NCBI GenBank assembly: GCA_948567375.1
Contig: OX419755.1
Coordinates: 46,629,001-46,693,000, forward strand
Reading direction: 5' to 3'
Origin: Lunularia cruciata
Taxonomy: Eukaryota > Streptophyta > Marchantiopsida > Lunulariales > Lunulariaceae
Length of the DNA: 64,000 nt
The notes beneath the pieces were generated by a model. That model was not told where the DNA came from and searched no databases. It worked only from the letters and a program-made list of their open reading frames with translations. Positions 58,244 through 64,000 of this stretch are shown here, piece by piece; the stretch's first letter is position 1, and each line of letters starts with the position of its first letter. The position numbers and the translations under genes were made by a program.

Positions 58244-60504
58244 TAACCGATTTGAGATGTGAATAGGCAGATATGAAGAGGTGCATTGTCATTTCGGATC
58301 TGCAGGTTTGTAGAGTCATAAGGAAGAGGTACATTAGGAAGATAATTGTCAAATGTTTCACTACTTAAGAGTGGCATTTGCAATATTATGTTGTTCAATG
58401 CTCATTATTTTTGAGAATAGATAAAGCAAAGTGCTGTGAAGTAGTGCTTGTCGCTTGAGCTTGATTTTGAGTATCAGCTTTGCAATTGTGTTTGTGAGTG
58501 TGTGGAGAAATTTGAAGTGCAAGTCAGAGTGCTTGTTGGATATTGGATTCCACAGCCTTGATCTTCATTTTATGTGTTTGATCTTGAGTGAAGTGCAATC
58601 AAAGCAATGCCTTGACAGATCTGAGTGGAATTGCAGTGTTGGTAATATTCTGCATTTGTGAGTGTAGTGCGAGGTTGATGTGAAGCAATTTTGATCAAGG
58701 AAGTTGTGCCTTCAGTGGAGGGGTGGAACACAATTCTGAGGCAAAGTCGTTTTGCAATGAAGTGCCGTTTTTAGGAGAGCCCGAATCATCACAATTAAGA
58801 TTGTTTGGAAAGAATTGATGGAGTTGTGATTAAGGAGTGTGAATTTGTGACAAGACTGTGAATCGGTGCTTGTTACTCTTTTCTGGGTGTGGTTTCTACT
58901 TGAGAGACTAACGAAGAACTCAAGAAGAACTACATGTTACTGTTTGACTTTGTATTTGGACATTTTTGACTTGTATCTCTACGGGAACAAACTTTACTTA
59001 CTCGATTACCGCAAAAGTGATATTTGCCGGGTTGTCACAATAATAGAACTTTGTAGCTAGCTATGACACCTCAAACGCATGTGAGTATGCTATTACCCCC
59101 GTTCTATGGGGAGAAGGACTTTCACCCTTCATGGAAAACTCACTTCTCAACAAGAACCATAATTTTTTCAATTTTTGTTTATTTTTCATAGAAATGTCAA
59201 GAGTTAGTAGATTTCTAAGTTTTGAAGAAGGTTTTATGCCAATTATCTTTGGCATGGAGCAAAATTGCACCAAGTGGAAAAAAAAGAGAAGGAGGAGTGC
59301 ATTGTCAAGAGGTTAGGAATGGTTGTACAAGGTATGAAGCAAACATTGAAGACCTTGAGGACAAAGATATTTGGCCCAGAAGGACACTCAGCCTAAAGAG
59401 ACATTTGGCCTCTGATAACATGTAGATTTCATAAACTTACCCAATCACTACTTTCCTAAATGGCACTACGATAATCCATGAGAGAAGGAAAGGATGCAAA
59501 GGAAATATGCACACACAAGTGCCAAATTTTCCCACACCAAAAAAATTATTCATGTGGAAGAAGCCCATAATACCTTGGGCTACAAAAAGAAGAGACACAA
59601 GAAGATAGACAAAGGATGTTATCATGGAGTCTAGTTTCCAACGACCAAAAGGTCAGAATCCTTGTTGAATAGACACCAGGTCTGTTTGGATACAATGCTA
59701 AGTTACTCAAAGTTCTTCTCAAATCTTCATTCATTTCAAACACAAAATTTGAAAATGTATTAGAACACCCTTAGTTCAAATTTTTTATTAAACTCAAGAT
59801 AATTACTCAAGAAGTTTTTAAAGTACAATACTCTTAATAATTATGTGAAGTAAAATGTCTTTATCCTCACTTCCTAGCAATCTCCAATGACTCTTTCTTT
59901 ACTATCAAGAATGTACAATAAGCCTTCTTCCTCTCAATTATACCCAATCAAAGTAGCTAGAATCAGCTCCTCAAAACTTTCCTCTTTGAACTATCAATCA
60001 AATTGAACTCAAGGAAATCCTCCATTCTTCCTTTGATATGTTGATCAAGAACACCTTCTATCAAAACTCACTCTCTCCAATCATCCCATCAAATCAATTT
60101 AGAACTTATTGCCCCTCTTTCATTGTAATCCTTAAATTTGTTAATCAATCAATCCCTATTGATAAATTAACAAATCTTGAACTCTCAAACCCACCTTCTC
60201 CTTAAATCCCGGTCAACTGATCAATCTAGAACTCATGAAACCTCAATCCTTCTCTCAATTTGTCAATCAAGAACCATCTTTGTCAAAACTCTCTTCAAAC
60301 CCCCACCAATTCCCCAATTCTCCCCTTTCCTCCTCTTTAAAGCATACAATATATCCCTCACTAGAGATCCAAACCCAAGATAAAGAATTTTTCCCACAAG
60401 AAAGCATGCAACTTCCTGATGTCAGCTCCAACATGCACCAAAAGTCATTGTTTTTAAGTGATAAACCAAAAGTGTCAAGCCATAAGTTTTGACCCATATC
60501 ACAA
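58244..60504. other. Intergenic, no gene recognised
   Basis: Immediately downstream of the broken coding region. Only short ORFs and CT-rich stretches at 59.9-60.4 kb. Confidence 0.45.
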
Positions 60505-61110
60505 GTGTCTTTAGATGGTTGTAACTTTCTATACAGAGATCCAAACACCAAGATTTTGTTCTTTGCAGAAAACCCTTGAGAAGATGCTTCTAACAAGGTA
60601 ATACAACTCATTTGGATCCATAATCACAAGATATCAGCCCCAAAATTTCCATTCCACCTTGAAGGTTTACACTACTCCAATGGTGTATTCCCCTCTAGTA
60701 GTGTCATGGTGTTATCCCAAAGTTCCCAACCTAATAGTGTCTTCAAATGGCCATAACTTCTGCTACAAAGCTCCAAATGCTATGATTCTAGTCTCTATGG
60801 TAAACTCATAATAAGGTAATTTCAACAAGGTAAAGCATGCTCCATTTGGACCCAAAGTCACAAAATATCAACCCCATAATGTTTGTTCTACTTTGATGGT
60901 GTGTACCAATCCAATGGTGTAGCGGTGTTATCCCAAAGTTCCCAACCTCAAAGTGTCTTGAAATGGTTATAACTTTAGTTGAAAACCTCCAAATGCCACA
61001 AGCTGGATGTCTATGGAAAGCACTTGAGAACAAAATTCTAACAAGATATAAACAAAATCCTATTTTGGACCCATAATCATGGAAATATTAGCCCCAAAAG
61101 TGTACATAGG
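60505..61110. repeat. Diverged tandem repeat, about 220 bp x 3
   Basis: Units start at 60505, 60737 and 60953 with GTGTCTT.A.ATGG..(A/T)TAAC. Each continues with CCAAA..CCA/CTA, AACAAGGTAA/ATATAA, TTTGGA.CCA.A.TCA, and AT.AGCCCC/ATCAACCCC. The third unit is incomplete. Confidence 0.8.
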
Positions 61111-61269
61111 AAAACTCCTTCAAGAAGAACTCTTCTAGGCCAAAGTTTACTTTAGCTCAAAAGTATCACCATAACATACACTAAAAAAAGTTTAGAGAAA
61201 CCATATGAAAACCTGATTATATTGGTTTTACAATGAGTAAGCATTCTACTTCACAACAACATCTTGGTC

Positions 61270-62560
61270 ATTGCAACAAAGAAGTAGACAACACCTTCTT
61301 GGCCAAAGGTAAAGGCCAAGAATAGGATGAGGAAAACAAGTAATATATGATGAAGAGAAAGGAAAGGAAGACAAAGATGAACCTTTCCAAGAAGGAGAAA
61401 AAGATGAGGAAGAAGATGAACCCACCATCCACCAAGAAGAAGAGGACCATGCTGGACATCAAGATACTATCATGCATATAGCTAATTAGGAATCCTTCAC
61501 CAAAATAATCATCTCTTTGGAAGGAGACAAGGAGGATAAAGTAGGAGAAGAAGTTCAATCTAATCCAACCAAGAAGTCCAAGAGCCATGATAGGCTCTTT
61601 GGCTGCAAGGAGTACACCAACAAAGGGGATGAACAAACCATTTGGCAAAGGCAACAAAAGGAGTATACATTGAAAAATCAGAACCTATCGTGTTCCAACC
61701 CGAAGGTGAAGTAGTTATTCAAGACAAAGGAATGCTAATGGCCAAAGATGTACCTGAGTCCAAAGATTCAAAGAAGGCCAGAGCATCTGGCCAGACAAGA
61801 GGAGGAGTTCAAGACAAAAGGACATCTAGGGCCAAAGATCACCAAGACCTTTGCCAAATAGAACAATGACAGGACAAAGAACACACCTTTATCATCAACA
61901 TAAGCAAGGACAAAGAGGATTCTTTGGTGCCTACCAAGAAGGAGGAAGGAGTAGAATCAAACCAAAGAGAACTAGCCCTGGTTACCTTGAAACCTATTTC
62001 AAGGTTGGTCATCCACATGGTGGGATCAGAATTGGAAATGATGGAGAAAATGCTCCCATCATACCAAGAGCTATATGAAGAAATCATGGATTACTTCACT
62101 TTGCTTGGACATCTTCACTGCACCATGCAAGGAGTACATCAAGAGAAGGTAAAAGTCAAGAGAAAGTGGCCAAGATCCATGTAGAATATGTAAATGATGG
62201 AAAGTGTTGGCATCAAAGGTACCCAAATTAAGAGAAGAAGGAGAAGCCGTGGCAAGGAAGTATGTTGAGGAAGTGAAGAAGTGGTAGAACAAAGAAAAGG
62301 CACTTTTCCAAGAAGAATAGAAGCACTAAAGGTATTTTGACTATCAACTCATGGCTCAAGAGGAAGAGATCAACACTCTACAAGGAGATGTCAAGAACAC
62401 AAAGGTAGAAATGGTCACCATGGAGGTTTGACATCAAGAAGAGCTACAAATTGCCAAGGTATAGATCTAAAAGCTCACTACAATACTAAAGAAGAAGGAA
62501 GAAGAATGAGAAAGAGATCGTGTAACAATTTGTGAAATGGTCAAACTCCACTCCCAATGT
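61270..62560 (+). pseudogene. Eroded charged/coiled-coil coding relic
   Basis: Plus-strand open pieces (61517-61714, 61642-61869, 61851-62078, 61924-62184) interleave by frameshifts. They read as Lys/Glu-rich protein (EDKVGEEVQSNPTKK, VPESKDSKKARAS, LVIHMVGSELEMMEKMLPS) and then coiled-coil phrases (QEEEINTLQGDVKN, TTILKKKEEE). The general character resembles the 55-58 kb relic, but I see no clear sequence match between them. It may be gag-like or a decayed cellular gene. Function unknown. Confidence 0.4.
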
Positions 62561-63240
62561 CATTCACCTTTGGGGTAAATGACCTTGAAAGTAGAATAAA
62601 CATTTGGGGTAAAAAGGCTCTTCAAGAAAAAGAGGCCTTTGGAGTGAAGCAAACCATCACCTTCAAGAGCACATTTGAACTAGAACTTTTGTGAAAGTGA
62701 TTTTAATTTCTCTTTTCTATAGAGCACCACCATTGCGGGTGGCTCTACCTTCTTCTAGAAGTGGTTTCTACCCAAGAGATTAAATAGTTAGCAATAAACA
62801 AACTATGACATTGTGAAATTTTTCCTTCAAATCTAGTCATTTCAAACCAGCATCTTCATGAGAACAAAGTGTTCTTATCATTTTACTATTAGTATGTAGA
62901 CATTGTGTTGTCACAATAGCTTAGTATTTGCATCCTAGAATTCTATATGCTTGGTGTATAGATTTTATTTTGAAATTCTTTTGTGAATTAGATAAGGTTG
63001 TATTTGGACAACTCACTAGGATGGATGTTTTCTTGTTTCAAGCTATAAAGGATAATGATTTGTTTAAAATTTATTTTAAGAGAAATCAAACCTCTATTTG
63101 GACCCAAGTTGCACTAGCTCCAGAGAGTTTTGTGAACAATGGGAACTGGGCATGAATAGCCATAGGGATGAAAATTTGGGTCATGAGTGCAAGATAGACA
63201 ATGAGATTTGTTTATCTATTCATAACAAAAACCATCTCCC
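62561..63240. other. Intergenic, no gene recognised
   Basis: The ORF at 62928-63155 (75 codons) has no recognised motif. Confidence 0.4.
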
Positions 63241-63392
63241 TCCTATGGAAGGAGGTGAAGTGGTCTGATAGTGACAAGAGAGGAAGAATATCCTTTGTTT
63301 TTGCACAAAAAGGGTTTCCTATGGAAGGAGGTGAAGTGGTCTGATAGTGACAAGAGAGGAAGAATATCCTTTGTTTTTGCACAAAAAGGGTT
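63241..63392. repeat. Perfect tandem duplication, 76 bp x 2
   Basis: 63241-63316 and 63317-63392 appear identical (TCCTATGGAAGGAGG...AAAAAGGGTT). As 76 is not a multiple of three, any ORF read across it (63271-63501) is an artefact of the duplication. It is very recent. Confidence 0.95.
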
Positions 63393-63395
63393 TCC

Positions 63396-64000
63396 GAGGT
63401 TGCATAGGATTAGTCTACCATACCACTATTCTCCTTACCATAGAAACCTATCATTGATATGGAAATTTATCTCAATGGGCAGTTGTTTATTCCATAAATA
63501 GACAAGTGTTGTGTGACTATCAAAGGAGAATCATACATTTTGCTAGAGGTAAGATACAAGGTGTTTTTGATTTGTTGAGTTTTACTTCATGTTGCAGATT
63601 GTTTTATTTAGTGCTAGATCTATTTAGTTTATTGTCCTACTTTGAGTGTGCAGACTAAATGGGAATTTTTTTATGATTCTGCATAAGGGAAGGGATATAT
63701 AATGAGACTTGTTAATAAATTTGTGTATGTGATTTGGTGTATATAGAGATGATTGGATCATGCAATGATACAAGCAAGCTATATCGTTGCATAGGTCTCC
63801 AATATGGAGTGATTTGAAGTGGAGAGGAAAAAGTACTTTATTTGACCAACAACATTAATTATTGGGCAATTTGGGGTATGTGGTAATGTGTCATCTTGGT
63901 TGATCTTTCAAACAAATACTTTCCCAAGGCAAACTGGAATTCAAGAAAATGTATAGCTTGTGCCTGAGTCCTCAACAAGCATTACATAGGAGTCTTGAAA
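63396..64000. other. Intergenic, no gene recognised
   Basis: AT-rich, with nothing I can support to the end of the window. Confidence 0.5.

Noticed and set aside
1-64000. tRNA or rRNA genes
   Set aside because: I looked for B-box-like GGTTCGAATCC and rRNA-like conserved blocks and saw none I could support.

Overview
The window looks like nuclear DNA of a land plant. The evidence is a single-exon F-box/kelch gene of plant type, a five-exon GDSL esterase/lipase with GT-AG introns at family-typical positions, and a large AT-rich, repeat-filled background with no operon structure. The compact CpG-containing gene island set in eroded repeats, and retroelements with a restriction-like endonuclease instead of the L1/RTE types usual in flowering plants, make me lean to a non-flowering plant such as a bryophyte. 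The species cannot be fixed from the sequence.

Layout: 1-8.7 kb is AT-rich and gene-poor. It holds a possible Ty1-copia remnant (about 2.0 kb), a short 5'-truncated non-LTR retrotransposon with a target-site duplication (3.2-3.8 kb), a dispersed unknown repeat (4.8-5.5 kb) and a recent 137-bp tandem duplication (7.1-7.4 kb). The gene island at 8.7-16.4 kb holds the two confident genes, which converge: the F-box/kelch gene (+, 11589-12749) and the GDSL hydrolase (-, 14186-15907). Its flanks carry diverged direct repeats. From 16.6 to 29 kb there are only tandem repeats, hairpins and eroded sequence.

From about 29.3 to 34.8 kb lies a near full-length but heavily decayed non-LTR retrotransposon. 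Its domain order is N-terminal C2H2 finger, reverse transcriptase, CCHC knuckle and restriction-like endonuclease (REL), and its RT region is split by a 2.2-kb insertion. A second long copy lies on the minus strand at 49.0-52.05 kb. Tail-only pieces lie at 17.3 and 35.8 kb. All five copies share the same 3' terminal sequence.

The region 35-48 kb is repeat-rich: a palindrome plus an ATG-less ORF, an array of about eight 89-bp units containing TTCTAGAA, a (GA)33 microsatellite, two more dispersed-repeat copies and a 45-bp-arm hairpin. The stretch 52.5-53.8 kb is a second non-repeat island that may hold exons of an unrecognised gene. At 55.3-58.2 kb there is a long broken coding region ending in a charged coiled coil, and 61.3-62.6 kb holds a second eroded charged/coiled-coil coding relic. 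The rest is AT-rich intergenic DNA.

The two intact genes have no visible functional link. The main story is the REL-type LINE family and how its copies were inserted, nested, truncated and rearranged.
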